Below, one piece after another: positions 1-12,400 of a stretch of 64,000 nt of DNA. The stretch covers positions 17,226,504 to 17,290,503 of the forward strand of contig NC_058511.1 of NCBI RefSeq assembly GCF_020382885.2, read 5' to 3'. Each line of letters begins with the position of its first letter. Within the stretch, counting starts at the first letter, position 1. Below the pieces are notes generated by a model. That model made no database searches. It was not told the origin of the DNA and saw only the letters and a list, made by a program, of their open reading frames with translations. The stretch comes from Scatophagus argus (Eukaryota; Chordata; Actinopteri; Scatophagidae). The position numbers and the translations under genes are program-made.

Positions 1-3000
1 CGGTCATTAAACTTTTAATATAATTTTATAGTGGTTAGCAGAGGAGGGCTGTTAATGTTGGGGATTTATAAACACTTTGCTTGGCCTCAATTCAAATACT
101 TGCTGCTGCATACTGAACAAGCCTGAGATGTAAAAGTGATTTTTAAGACATAAATAGAAGGAGCTCCAGCAGTTCAAAGGAGATAACATAAAAGCATCAA
201 AGATCTACTTCAACTTGTTTTTGATAGTGATTTTTTTCAATGGCAAGTCTTCACTTGTGTCTCTTGTCTCCCAAAGTTGAGTCAATAATCCGACTGCTGG
301 GCTTGTTGTGAAAGATAGAGACTGTTAGAATATGGATTCTTTCAAATGAAGTTTCAACAATATGAAACTGTTTGAAAGGTTAAAGTGTTTTTGAAACTGC
401 AAGCCTAATATCACACCAGAATAAACAGATAGGGAATGCATCCTGTACGAAAGTATGATTTGGGGTCATAGATTTACACACTGTTATCACAATACCCACG
501 TTCCTATGAGTTCGCATGCAAAGCAATTAAAACAATGCAAATTCTGTGCTAAGAACTTCTCCCAGGGTGCATTTTAGTACACCTTCATTTCATGTAATTG
601 GAGGAGACTTGGAAAACATGCAAACTGATCATAAACTGTTCGTTCGCATGTTTGGTTGCGTTTATCCTACATGCAGCTGATGATCTATTGTGTCAGAAGT
701 CTCTACTCTGGACTGTTGGAGACTATGGGAAAAAAGCTGAAGTATTATGAAATAAACCACAAAGTCAACTCAGACTTTCTGCAATCACACTGTAGTGCCC
801 TAAATACAAATCAGACCAGCAAAGTTTCCTGACACACTTACAGCAGCGTATGAACATGGACCTGACTGGCAGTGTGCTACACACCACGGAAATAGTGAGG
901 CTAGGAGAAAAACCACAAACCAAATGAGCAAAATTTTTCTCTTTAGTATTTTTGTACATTGTAAGGTCTGTCTGTTATGTCGGCCTGTGTGTCGCAAAGA
1001 AAACCCCAGCTTCTTGTTTTGTCTGTGGATGACAACACACACTGGTTTGAGTTTGTGCTTAATTTTCCTTTTTGCAAACAAAAAACCCAAACAGAACAAC
1101 ACAACAATTATTGCATTGGGAAATTTTACTGCATACATCTGGGAAGCATTTTGGTTCATTATGTGTTCATCAGTGTTCTTATTTAAAGTCTTTTCATTTA
1201 TCCATTTATTTGTTTATAAAGCCATCTATACTTAAAATGTATGCCTTTTAGAAATCTGTAATTGCTATTGCTTTTATCATTCTCATGAACTCTTTCAGTT
1301 TCCATACCAGAATAGAGCATACTCTTCAGGAGAGATTTTAGATTGAAGACTTGAAGAGGTATTGTTCCAACATTTAGCAAATGTCTTTATCGCCCTCATG
1401 TGATAGAAATGTGAATTGCAGATCTTGGTATTGAAGGTCCTCCCTGCGTTAAATACACTAAAATTTGCACAAATAGGGGCAGAGAGGAGCTAAAAATCTC
1501 AATCAAAATATATTTAATTTTGTCTTGTAATATAGCGCGTTTCCTATGGATGACTCCATACAATTGTCTTAAGTCAAAGTACAATACTGAATTCTAAAGT
1601 AAGACAACATACTATACATCTTTACATACATGTGCTAGTGAAATTACTTTAAGGGGATCTTTACAAATTTCCAGAGTGGAAAAAGTTCGGCTTCCAAACA
1701 TTCTATACATAACCTTGTATAATGTCAGAGTAGAGGGGTCCTCATATAGCATAAGGTATTTCACAAAGCACTGTTCATGAATATTTATCTGGTCACATAA
1801 TCCTGGTGTTTCCATGTAACTTGATTTAAGGACATTTTAGCTGTACTCACTGTGCTCTGTATATATTATACAGTTATTATATAGCTTTAAGGTCATGTAG
1901 GGGTGCAGTTCTCTCCTGTCCTTTCATAGTCATTCTCTGATTCAAATTCAGTAACTTTAACAATATATTCCAGTTCTGTTTCCTTGTTTCCAAACTAGTC
2001 ACACCTTTCCAAATATCCATCACACTTTTAGACAACACCACTGCTATAGCCTGCATCCACCCACTCCTCAGTCTGTCAATCAATGCCACCAAGGTGAGTG
2101 AGAAGAAATTCAAGCAGCGATCTGTGACTGCTTTAGCCCCAGGGTGCTTGAGTCATCTGCCAGTCAGCAAGCAAAGACTCTCCAGTCATATTCCCACAGC
2201 TTTACAAAACATCCTGTCTGCTTCCAGGGCCAAAAGCACTGAGCAAGGCTATGATAATGGCAATGAGAGCATGTATTAAACATCTTTGAGGTGGACCTGC
2301 AAGGATAATGTATTATCTCATTCATGAGTCAGCTGTCAGAGCATGTCAGAGCAGCACCTCTACAGTTTTTTACCCGCCCACCTCAAAATCTTTAACAGGA
2401 TTCATTGTCTCCTCAATTAAGAGTTGCACAAGTAATAAGAACACCCACAGAATTATAGTACTGTCCCACAAGCCACCCTTTATAAAGGATTTTTAAGTTG
2501 TAGTTTTATTAATATAATGAACCATATTCTAATACTGTACTCACTGGTTAACTTTTGAATTGCCAAGTAGTGAAAAATCTCCTGGTATTTTGAGTCTTTA
2601 TTGGTCACAGATTGTGGTTCCTAATGAGTAAGTAATGTGCAGCCATAAAGAAAAGGATTTTAATGATAATCTTTAAAGCATGCGTAAATGATTTACATTA
2701 TTATTAAAGCGATTAGTTTCATTTTATAGCACATTTATAAAGGATGAGAAAGAAGAATTGTGCTCTGAGATTAAAACAAACAAACAAAAAAGAAACAGAA
2801 AAAATATTTTAAAAATAAAATAAATAATAAAATTAAACAATGACTGCTAACGTTAACTTAACTTTGAATGAAAAAAAAATACACAATAAAATATTTTAAT
2901 TGGACTGATATTTGAAAACTTTCATGAATATTCTCGACTGAATATATGAAATAAGCAGAGAAAAAGTTAAAGAAACTACAAATCCCTAAATTCTATCCGT
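1..3000. other. Intergenic DNA upstream of brms1l
   Basis: AT-rich DNA with only short ORFs and no recognisable protein, splice-bounded exon or RNA gene. Positions 2770-2900 are A-rich simple sequence. In human the gene head-to-head with BRMS1L is RALGAPA1, but I found no exon of it here. The segment may hold distal regulatory DNA; nothing in the sequence proves it. Confidence 0.5.
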
Positions 3001-3004
3001 CGCA

Positions 3005-3130
3005 ATTGGTTATTGGTTCAGTACCAATAGCAACATTTGATTGGACAGACTCAGTAAAGCTCCGTGTGATTGGCCGACGGTGGCCATGTTAGAGGTTAGG
3101 TGACCGGTTGGCTGTCTGAGGTAAATTTTC
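3005..3130 (+). promoter_or_regulatory. Putative brms1l promoter with five CCAAT boxes
   Basis: Five CCAAT pentamers in either orientation lie within 70 bp: ATTGG at 3005, 3012, 3040 and 3069, and CCAAT at 3024. A GCCATGTT at 3083, resembling a YY1 core, follows. No TATA box is seen before the ATG at 3201. This is typical of a TATA-less housekeeping promoter bound by NF-Y (inference). The transcription start is not determined. Confidence 0.55.
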
Positions 3131-3200
3131 CTCCTTACTCGGGCTAAACTTAGCCACCGGCCCTTCCACCCCGTTAACACCGGCCTATTTCGACGCCAAA

Positions 3201-6200
3201 ATGCCGGTTCACTCCCGGGAGAAGAAAGAAAGTAACCACGAAGAAATGGAGGTGGATTTTGCCGAGCAAGACGGCAGCAGCACAGACGAGGAGGACACAG
3301 TTAGCTCGTCCGTGTCTGAAGATGGAGACAGCTCGGGTAGGAAAAATAGGCCTTCAATATCAACCCACTGCTAAAATAATCAAGTATACCTCCCTGTCAG
3401 AGATGCGTTTATCCTGCCATGCGGTTGCTGAAGAAAATTTGCAGACATTTTGACCAGGGAGGGTGGATATAACGCAGTGTATGGGGTGGAGGTGTTACGA
3501 TGCTGCTCATGATGGCTGTAAAGGAAAACAGTTGTTACGCAGGTGATGTCAGACTTGTCATGTCTTTATGTGAACAGAGATGGATGATGAGGATTGTGAG
3601 AGGAGGAGGATGGAGTGTCTGGATGAGATGACCACCCTGGAGAAACAGTTCACTGACCTGAAAGAGCAGTGAGTTCCTTCTCATGTTGTTTCCATCCGCA
3701 TACAGCTTTCATCTACGGCTGTCTGATCTGAATCAACAAGTACTTTACACTGAAGTCTGGCCTTTTTCAATAAGGCCAGGTTCACCGGGCAGCCTGGGAT
3801 GCTCTCTCATAGTCACCCTCCATGTCTGTCGTAACTAAGCCACTGGTCATTTTCATGGTCCATTTTCAGGGGCCCTTTTCAGGATTTAAATGGATTTTGC
3901 AGGTTGATTGTAATCCCTCTTGAAAGCATTTTTGACATGAAACTGACCTTCAGTTTGAGGTGAAGTTCTGTTTTGACAGTAGCTGATTCTTTGTTAAACT
4001 GGGCTGGTGTATTTGAGCTTGCATCAGCTACACTGGCAGGCATGTTAAACAGTCGCCTTCCTGCTGCAAATGCGCCAAAACGTGCTGTTCTCGACCGAGA
4101 GTACAATTTTGTCACTGTTAACCACTACTGAATTATGTATTTGTAAAGTTACTCACTCTAAAATTCAAATAAAGCTTATAAGATATTGTGCCTCCTTGTG
4201 TTTTTTGCCATTCAGATTGTACAAGGAGCGTCTGAGCCAGGTGGACATCAAGCTGCAGGAGGTAATGGCGGGCTGTGCCCAGGAGTACCTGGAACCTTTA
4301 GCCAACTTGCAGGAGAACATGCAGATCAGAACCAAAGTTGCTGGTGGGTCAAATATACTTATACATTTACAACTGACTTAATCTGACTAACTGGCTTTGT
4401 ATGCTTTATATACCAGTGAGAACAGTTAGGATGACATTTTCATTTAAATAAATAAATAAATACAAACCTTTAATATGGTTAAAGTAGATGATCATCTTTG
4501 TATTTAAACTCTTTTAGACATCCTGCCCCTCCATTTCACCCTGAGATTGGAAAAAGCTAAACAGGCAGGATGTCTAATGATATGGAACTAATATAGTGTG
4601 GACCTGAACTTAATTTGCAGTTTAAAGGCCATATAGTCTCTTGGATTAAAAAAAATGTACTCTTCACTGTTGGCTGCTTCAGCTAGTAATAATGTTTAAA
4701 TGGTTGTCACAGGGATATACAGGGAGCTGTGCTTGGAGTCGGTGAAGAACAAGTATGAGTGTGAAATCCAGGCAGCCTGCCAACACTGGGAGGTAAGAGG
4801 GCAACAAATGGGCCTATGTGACAGTTAGGTTTGCAGTTTCTTTGCCAAATCACATTTCTGCCTTTACAATGAAAGGAATCCAGTCTAATCTTGGATCATT
4901 GGATTTTTGCACCAGTATCCTCTACCTAAACATACTAAATTTAACCCCAATTATTGTGGAGATAATTTGTAATAATAATTGACTAGTGTGTCTTACCAGC
5001 TTGTTTCTGCCTCCCAGAGTGAGAAGTTGCTGCTATTTGACACTGTGCAGAGTGAACTGGAGGAAAAGATAAGAAGATTGGAGGAAGACAGACACAGTAT
5101 TGACATCACCTCAGGTATCATCTAAAATGTCCAAAAATAAATGTATAAAAATTTGATCCATTTAATCAATATAATTCATCAGAATTTGGGCCTGCAGTCT
5201 GGCCAGCATCCTGAAAATCCACAGTATTCAGTTTGTATAGTTGTAAAAGAAAAGAAAAAGGAAAGCATTCCTCACCTTTTTTTTCAGTAATTATTGTACT
5301 CCTACAGAACGAAGCTCTACTCTGTCCTCTTTGTTTTCCAGAGTTGTGGAATGATGGCTTGCACTCCCGGAAAAACAAGAAGAAAGACCCATTCTGCCCT
5401 GTCAAGAAGAAGAAGCCTGTTGTTGTTTCCGATATCCTTTCCCCTTTGTCCTGTCCTTGTCTCACTCCCCCTGTCGTTCGTGCGCACCACATTTTGCTGC
5501 AACACTTCAGTGATGATAGATATCTTCCCACCACTTCACTGTACATTTTTCCTTAACCAGTCTGTCACGGCCTTATATTGTTTACATGCTGCAAGATCTT
5601 GATATTCTTGAAGATTGGACTGCTATAAGAAAGGTAATTATAAAACAGACAAAGTAGCCACTTAGTGAATGTGTCTGTGTTTCAATTTGGCCTTTTTAGT
5701 TTAGTTTTCCTCCTCCACCCCGCAGGCGATGGCATCGCTGGGGCCACACAGGGTGAAGGTTGACGGTAAGAGTTTCTGCTCATCCTTGGTTACAGTCAAT
5801 ATCTGGCTGAGTGCAGCGATCGACCCACAGTCACACAAGAGGGGTTGATTCAATACTTTCAGCTAAAAGTACTCAAGTCCATGGTTAAAAAGGAGACAGA
5901 TGTTGCTACCTCATCCTCACGACCATCCCTCCCTCCTCCTTTTCCTTCTAATTCTCTCCCTCCAGTTCCTGCTGTCAAGCCTGACAGACATCACCATGTG
6001 GCACGTTCAGAGGATGGTCGACTTTTCTATGACAACCAGTGGTACAGCAGGGGACAGGCCATCTGCATCAACAGGAAGGACGAGTATCCGACCAGGTGCG
6101 TGTGAGTGTGTGTATGTCTCAGTGAACAGAGTTAAAAAGCCTTTTCTCATAAGAGGGAGCGATGATTTTGGTGATAGCATATGTGAGTTAAATGATGTGC

Positions 6201-6943
6201 ATATTCATCTGCCTTAAGAGAATTTTTAAAAATTTCTCTTACCTAAGAGATGAACAAACATAAGGAAACACCAGATATCTGTGAGTAATAACAAATAAGA
6301 ACAAATCGTGTATAGGAACAAAAGTAAGAGGAAATTTGTTAAGTTATCACTTCCTGCATGAGGCCCATTGTGTGAGTCCGTGTGGTTGAGATGCAGCAGT
6401 CACACACTAGAACTCTGTGTAATAGAAATGATCGTGGACAAATCAAAGAGGGACAACGTGAGTATCAGGCTGAATGTTTGGGATTCTGCATGTTGCCCTT
6501 TGTGCTGTCAGGACACGATGCTCAGTGAATAGAGGGTATGTGCTGATGTCAGTTCTTCACAGCTCACCAACTTCCTTCTGCACTGCCGAGCGGCAACACA
6601 CATACAACAGGCCACTGCCGTGAATGAGCACAGCTGCAGTACACGTAACCCGACTTCCATGTGCAATAAAAGTTTCCCTCTTAATTTTCTTGTGTAAATA
6701 CCCGAGTGCGGCTACTGAGCGGCCGTGGTGACCTCTGCGTACTGTAATGTCGCATTCGTGGCCTCTGAATTGATTGTAGGAATCGGGAACCGTGTGCGCA
6801 CTAACGTGTTTTGTGTGTCACACAGCGCCGTCATCACCACCGTCAACAATGATGAGGTGTGGTTCAAACGACTGGATGGCACCAAGTCAAAGCTGTACAT
6901 CTCCCAGCTGCAGAAAGGGAAATATACTATCAAGCACTCGTAA
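3201..6943 (+). CDS. brms1l: Breast cancer metastasis-suppressor 1-like protein (Sin3/HDAC complex subunit)
   Basis: Ten coding exons: 3201-3336, 3578-3668, 4216-4343, 4713-4792, 5018-5114, 5342-5431, 5569-5633, 5726-5765, 5966-6095, 6826-6943. They sum to 975 nt, or 324 aa plus stop, against 323 aa in human BRMS1L. The start MPVHSR with its acidic Ser/Glu-rich tract (residues about 14-50), the coiled-coil Sds3-like core ([31 protein letters not shown], and the heptad-rich part near residues 145-180), a Lys-rich stretch near 190-205 and the end KGKYTIKHS are all family hallmarks. The protein is a nuclear subunit of Sin3-histone deacetylase co-repressor complexes (family knowledge). All introns are GT-AG except intron 6, which is AT-AC. 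No frameshift or lost exon is seen. The gene ends convergent with calmodulin, about 24 kb away. An AATAAA lies at 7333; longer 3' ends (ATTAAA at 8602) are possible. Confidence 0.96.
5432..5568 (+). other. brms1l: U12-type AT-AC intron (brms1l intron 6)
   Basis: The reading frame requires removal of exactly 137 bases that begin ATATCCTTTC and end in AC. This is the minor-spliceosome AT-AC donor consensus. The branch-point consensus TTCCTTAAC sits at 5549-5557, with the likely branch A 12 nt before the intron end. Joining codon 208 across it gives Gly (G|GG) and restores the family order Ser-Gly-Pro-Tyr. No GT-AG pair gives that junction. Confidence 0.93.
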
Positions 6944-7340
6944 AAACACAGACGCATACAGGCGAAGGCCATCATCTCTGCTGTGTTTCTCTTTGTCTCC
7001 TTTCCGTGTGATATCTCTCTACTTTCTTGCCATATGTACAGACGCACACGCAGCACTTCACTCCTTCTGTGCATAATAACAAAGAAGAATCTGTCTTAAA
7101 ATATCAACTGACTAAGTGTAAGGAGGCCATCTTCTCTGTAAATATGTATGTATGTTGATATTACTGACGAGGTCACAAAGTGTCATTTTCTCTGGAACGG
7201 AGATCAATGCAAAGTGCTGCTAAGAACAAAACATAAAAAAAGGAAGGGCATAGAAGAGCAGTGTGGAACTGTGAACTGTGGAGCTCAGTCGCGTGCCTTT
7301 CTGCGACAAGATGATGTCTACGCTGATGACAAAATAAAAA
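6944..7340 (+). other. brms1l: brms1l 3' UTR, proximal polyadenylation site
   Basis: This is non-coding sequence after the TAA at 6941. An AATAAA at 7333-7338 is embedded in an A-rich run, so it could be a real signal or just simple sequence. A second candidate, ATTAAA at 8602, would extend the UTR to about 8.6 kb. The true end cannot be decided from sequence. Confidence 0.4.
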
Positions 7341-9366
7341 AAAAAGAGTCCTGAACTATTTCTATCAATGCAGTAAAGCCTTACTCTGTACTGTGTTAGC
7401 ACCAAGAGGGCTGAAGCGGGTCAGTGAACGAGTGAGTGGAAAAACCCTGAACCATGTGAGGATGCCGTCAGCAGTGTGCCTGATTTGCCTCTGCGAGCGC
7501 ACCGGTTAGATTTGAAATTTCATGCTCCACAGAGCCTAATAGATGTGTATGAGGATCCCCGGTGTCCCCAGTTTGAGATAATGTTTGATTTTATCAAGAA
7601 CAATTAATCAATTTTGAGTAAAAGATTATATTGTGAGCATAGTGATATCAAACTTTTCAAGAACACCCCAGGGTTTTGTTGAAACCCACTTGCGGAACTG
7701 CTCTGTACTCAACGATCTCTTGACGCATTAGTGTCATTTTTCACAGCACTATAGTTCAAGGTCAGCCCAAGGCCATCCTCATGAGCTTGGCAAAACATAA
7801 ACGGTTATAAGAGGTGCCCTGTGTATAGTGATGACTGTATGTTATGTGTTTATTTCACTGTGATTCTTCCCTCCGTTTCCTGTCATGTTGCCATATCTCT
7901 GATAGTGCCTACAATTTAGCATTGAAGGCGGGGCAAAGGCTTAAGTTGCCTCAAATCTGTAATTCTTAGTGCCATTTTAAAGTCTTTATTCAGCCCATTT
8001 TGTATGTGCTGTGAATAGAAGCGCTGAAAGAACGGATTATTAAGTCCTGCAGTGCAAATGTAACATCTCTGAAAAATCCAAAATATCTCCTATCTTCCCT
8101 GTCTGCTCTTCTTGTCTGTGTTCTTCCCTCTCAATCGTCACTTCTGTTTCCGCATTCCCTTTTGTCTACCACTTTGCTGTCAGTAAAAATGTACATCAAC
8201 ACTGAAGTATTAACAGTACAAAGAGAAAGCAAGGTTAAGGGATTTTTATGTGAGTGCAATCCGTCCAGTCCGAACCTTCTGTGTTTTTGTAAATGATGCT
8301 TGATTCAATGGAGGGGACCTTTTTGGGTTTTATTTACTGTGCTTTGTGTTTTCATCATTGCAGACATATTTCAAAGTATTACCTGCCGATAGTATTGTAA
8401 AGAGAGGTGCTTGCAGCGTTGAGTCATAAAGTGTACGTGAAACCTGAGTAGTATTTTTGACAATTTGTTGCCAGTTCTGTTTTTCATTTCTGCTTTATTA
8501 TAACCTTTCTTTTATTTTTATATATATATATACCTTCTGGTTCCATTTCCACATTAGAAGTGAAAAGAAAATGTGACATTGTGCCAATGCATGTACTGCT
8601 GATTAAAGATTTTGTTTATATCATTTGAAGAGAATCAGACAAGTACATTAACAATCCTTCATTCTTTATATGCAAACGAGGACTGAGAAACTTGATTTGA
8701 GTAGAATTTCCCCTGCGCTTTTAAAAGGTTGTTTGCTGAAAAAGTGAAGCATCTGTGTTTTAAGATGATTACTGCACTGCTCAGCTTGACTCAAGCTAAT
8801 TTCCTTTTTTAGGACTTAAGAGCTTTGGATAAAAAGTATCAGAGCATTTCATAGAACTTAAATATTCTCTTGGATTTGGCCTAGCATGCACAAAAAGCCC
8901 CGATACAATCTTATTTAACACTCCAAAGTACAAAAGAGGAAAGTCCCTGACAGTGCTCAACCCAAAGTCACTCCTGGGGTTCGCTGAACTTTGGCTTCAC
9001 TCCTCTATGACAAAAAAGGAGTCTTATATGAGAGAAAACATGCTGAGCTGGTCCCATTTTATAATAGCTCTTTGGTGGTGTGCTGTGCTGTTCAACCTTT
9101 CAGTCACTTCTTTCTGCCAGAGGAACACTCACGAGATTAACACCACGTACTGATATTGATTCAGGATCTAGGCTGACTTACCATTTTCCTGCCCCCCTCC
9201 CCTCACTGTATCTGCCTGGCCTTGGGCCTCTGCGGGCACCTCGTGCGGAAGCACTGCAACCCTTGACTGATTTACTGGGAATATTGACGAGATGCGGCCA
9301 TGTAGCCTGAAATTCAGATAAATCAATTGAAAGGCTAATTGGTTAAATTTCCTGAGAACTTTATAA

Positions 9367-9415
9367 TCAGAATCAGAATCAGAATTCCTTTATTTATCCC
9401 TGGAGGGAAATTCTT
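9367..9415 (-). repeat. Teleost LINE-type 3' tail
   Basis: Reading on the minus strand, a block with GAATTTCCCTCCAGGGAT and AATAAAGGAATTC ends in a TCTGAT-type short tandem tail. This is the usual 3' end of a family of teleost non-LTR elements. A related copy sits at 44285-44410. Only the tail is preserved. Confidence 0.55.
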
Positions 9416-12400
9416 GAAACTGGTGTATTAAATGAGTATTCTTTGCTATAAATTAGCACATGGTAATATTTGGTTTACAGCGTGAAATTTGTAAAACAGA
9501 ATAAATCTCAAAATCCAACGTTTTAAAACCATCCAATAGGCCCTTGTGCTTTCCTGCTGCACTGCCGCTTCCCTGGCCAGAAGGTGTCAGCAGTGCTCCA
9601 CGGGGAAGAGGAAACAGCCTCTGCACAAGTTGGGAGGAGGAAGGTGATCTGTGAATCTGGGACACCCTGCTGTTGAAGCCCTCCAGCTGATGAGAGAGAG
9701 AGAGAGAGAGATGAAGGCACAGTTTGATCACAGCTTGCTGGCCATGTTTGCTACTGCAATAGAGAGAAAGGGAGAAAGAGGAAAATCCCCATCTCCGCGT
9801 CAAAGGTAGCAGCAACAAGCAAGCAGCAGGCTTGTTTGTATCTTTACATGCCATGCAGCATCCCTTTAAAGCTTTCCCTGCGTCTGCTTCACACCCCATT
9901 GTATGAATATGGTCAGAAATTGACATAACATACTTTCTCCTTCATACGGAAATATAACAGCAAAGGGGGGGGTTCTTGCTTTAACAATGATGCTTATTGA
10001 ATCTGGGTACTTATGGCCTGAGTTTCTGGCCATCTACAGCGCCATCTATACTTAATGAGTAACCAGAACTGGAGGGTCATTGGGACGTGTTTACTGCTAC
10101 ACTGGGGCTAATTAGACCGTGAAAGTGTCACACTGTGCTAAATTCTTTATATCCTTTCTCCTCTGTGTGATGCATGTATGTGCATCGCTGTGCGTTTTCA
10201 AGAGACTGTGTGTGTGTGTGAATCTCTTTGTGCATGCATGTTGCTGCATGCCTGGCCTGTGCGTGGGCGTGTACCTTTGATGCTGATTGTATAAGAGAAT
10301 GTTAAATGCATACACCCGTAAGTTAACATCAAAGGCATGAGGCAAGCAGTTCATCAGGATAGACAAGAGCGGGGCGGATTCAGCTTGACAGTGTTGCAAC
10401 TTGCAACCTGTGATCTAAATGAGCCCAGTGTTGCCTCTCTAGGTGTGTCAGTGGCAGTCGCTTAGAATTCTGTTAGCACTCAAGCTAGAGCTACTCCATC
10501 ATCTTATATTGTCTGCAATGTATCTTCTAGCATGAAGGTGCTCTTTCCTTAAAAATGGTTTGACATGCTGTGCCATGGCATCTATGCTCTCAGTAGCGTT
10601 TTGCCACTTTATTTTGACATTGACAATAATCTCTCCTTGTGCTCAAAGACTGCCTTCACAAGTTTTAAGGTGTCTCAAACAATAGGATAGATCATTGTTT
10701 CAACAGAACTTGGTCAGAAACCGTTTCTTGCATCCTGCATAGTGACTTAGATGACTGGTCAAAATGACAGTTAGCTATGGTCACACAGCTACTATTAGAG
10801 TATTACAGGGCTGGCAGGTTATAATTCCCTGTAAAAAGGGCATAGTGAGGTCTTCCTGGGTGCCCAGCTCTGTCCTGACAGACTTTTTGGTGACTAAAAG
10901 ATCCTCAGAGCCAGAAAGATGGTTATTGTGGTGTCAGTTCAAAAAATGCAGCACAACTGAGAAGAGACAGTCTTAGACTGGCATTCTGAGATGTAGAACA
11001 CATATTCCCTGCCTGCTCAAGACCATCCACCCTTGGGAATTGGTATGTTTTCTGCTGGGACATGGCTGAAAAGGTGGCTTAACATTTTGCATCCCCTCCA
11101 TTTCATTCTTGCTGTCAGAGAGTCAGACAAAGCAACTACCTGTCAATCTCTTGTACTGGTTGACAGTCTTATGCTGAGGTATCAATGCTAATGCAAGCTA
11201 AAATCTCCAATTCTGGGATGCTCAAGGTTTAGATCCTGAGATGGGCAGTGGTATAGAAAAATCCCAAAATGCATTCTAATATCTCTTTTCACAGGGCAAA
11301 GGGCTGGTCTTGCAAAACTGGGATAGGACCATGAAAGCCACCTAATCTGTTTTGTTCTCTCTTCTCTGTCTGTCGCATTCTACTATCAAGGTGTATGACT
11401 CAGTGATCTCTTCTTGTCATGTGGATTTTGGAGAGAGTTTATTTTTAACCACCCTCTAATGAGTTCGACTGAGGCAGCTGCATCCTCTGATACACCCCTC
11501 TGCCCCTCAGTAGAAATTGCCAGGTTTTACCCATTTGACAGGGGCCTCTAAAGCTGTTATCCATCGTGACAGCATTGCCGCATGCTCTAACAGCAGCTAA
11601 GAGGGTGAATTCCACCCAAACTACATGCTTATTCGAGCCTGGGACAAACCGCCTTTCGGACGGAACCTTTCTTTATAGCCAGTAAACATTAAAAGCTTGT
11701 ATAGGTACAGGTTGGCTCAGCTACAGTGCTCTTTAATCTCAACCCTAAAGGGGACAGCAGAATGAAAATTCCATTCCAGCACATTGCATTTTTATCAGGT
11801 TTTACCTGATGGATGCTGGAGTGATCATGTGTAGTGCTGTCAGCCACCTCTCCCACTGTTCTTTACCAGGGTCATAGGCCAGACTTTTTTTTTGCTTTGT
11901 CTCCAGCAAGTCCTGCTACACAGGCAGGTGAAATATACCCTTTAACTTTAAATTGATGCTTATTGAACAGTTAGTGCAGCCTTATCACTTGGAGTAAGAT
12001 ACTGCGACCTCCTGCACTTTTCTCTAACAGCTTATTTGACACCTGGTGATCGCTACTTGCCTACATGCAAATTTTAAACGCAGGGTTCCACGATGGCAAG
12101 GGGCCAAGCTGTTAGAGCCCTGTTTTGGGGGATATGATGTGCAGTCTTTCCAAGAAGATAATGAATTGTTAATTGTGTGGGGATGAAAAAAAAAAAAAAG
12201 ATATAACAAATTGCAAAATGTTTGATGAGAATTTGAAACCCATTGCACTTGAAAATCATCACATCTGCCTCCCTTTAGAGTTCGTTCCCATCTTCTAATA
12301 GAGATGTGATAATTGATTTCTGGAGTTGTAACTCTTTTGACTTGTTAGTTTCAAACTGAGAAGCTCCAACAGGCTGGCATCCCTGCATGTGTGAGGTTTA

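Noticed and set aside
5432..5568. A GT-AG intron with exon 6 extended
   Set aside because: No GT donor near 5432 and no AG acceptor near 5568 restore the frame and the Ser-Gly-Pro-Tyr junction, whereas AT-AC with U12 signals does so exactly.
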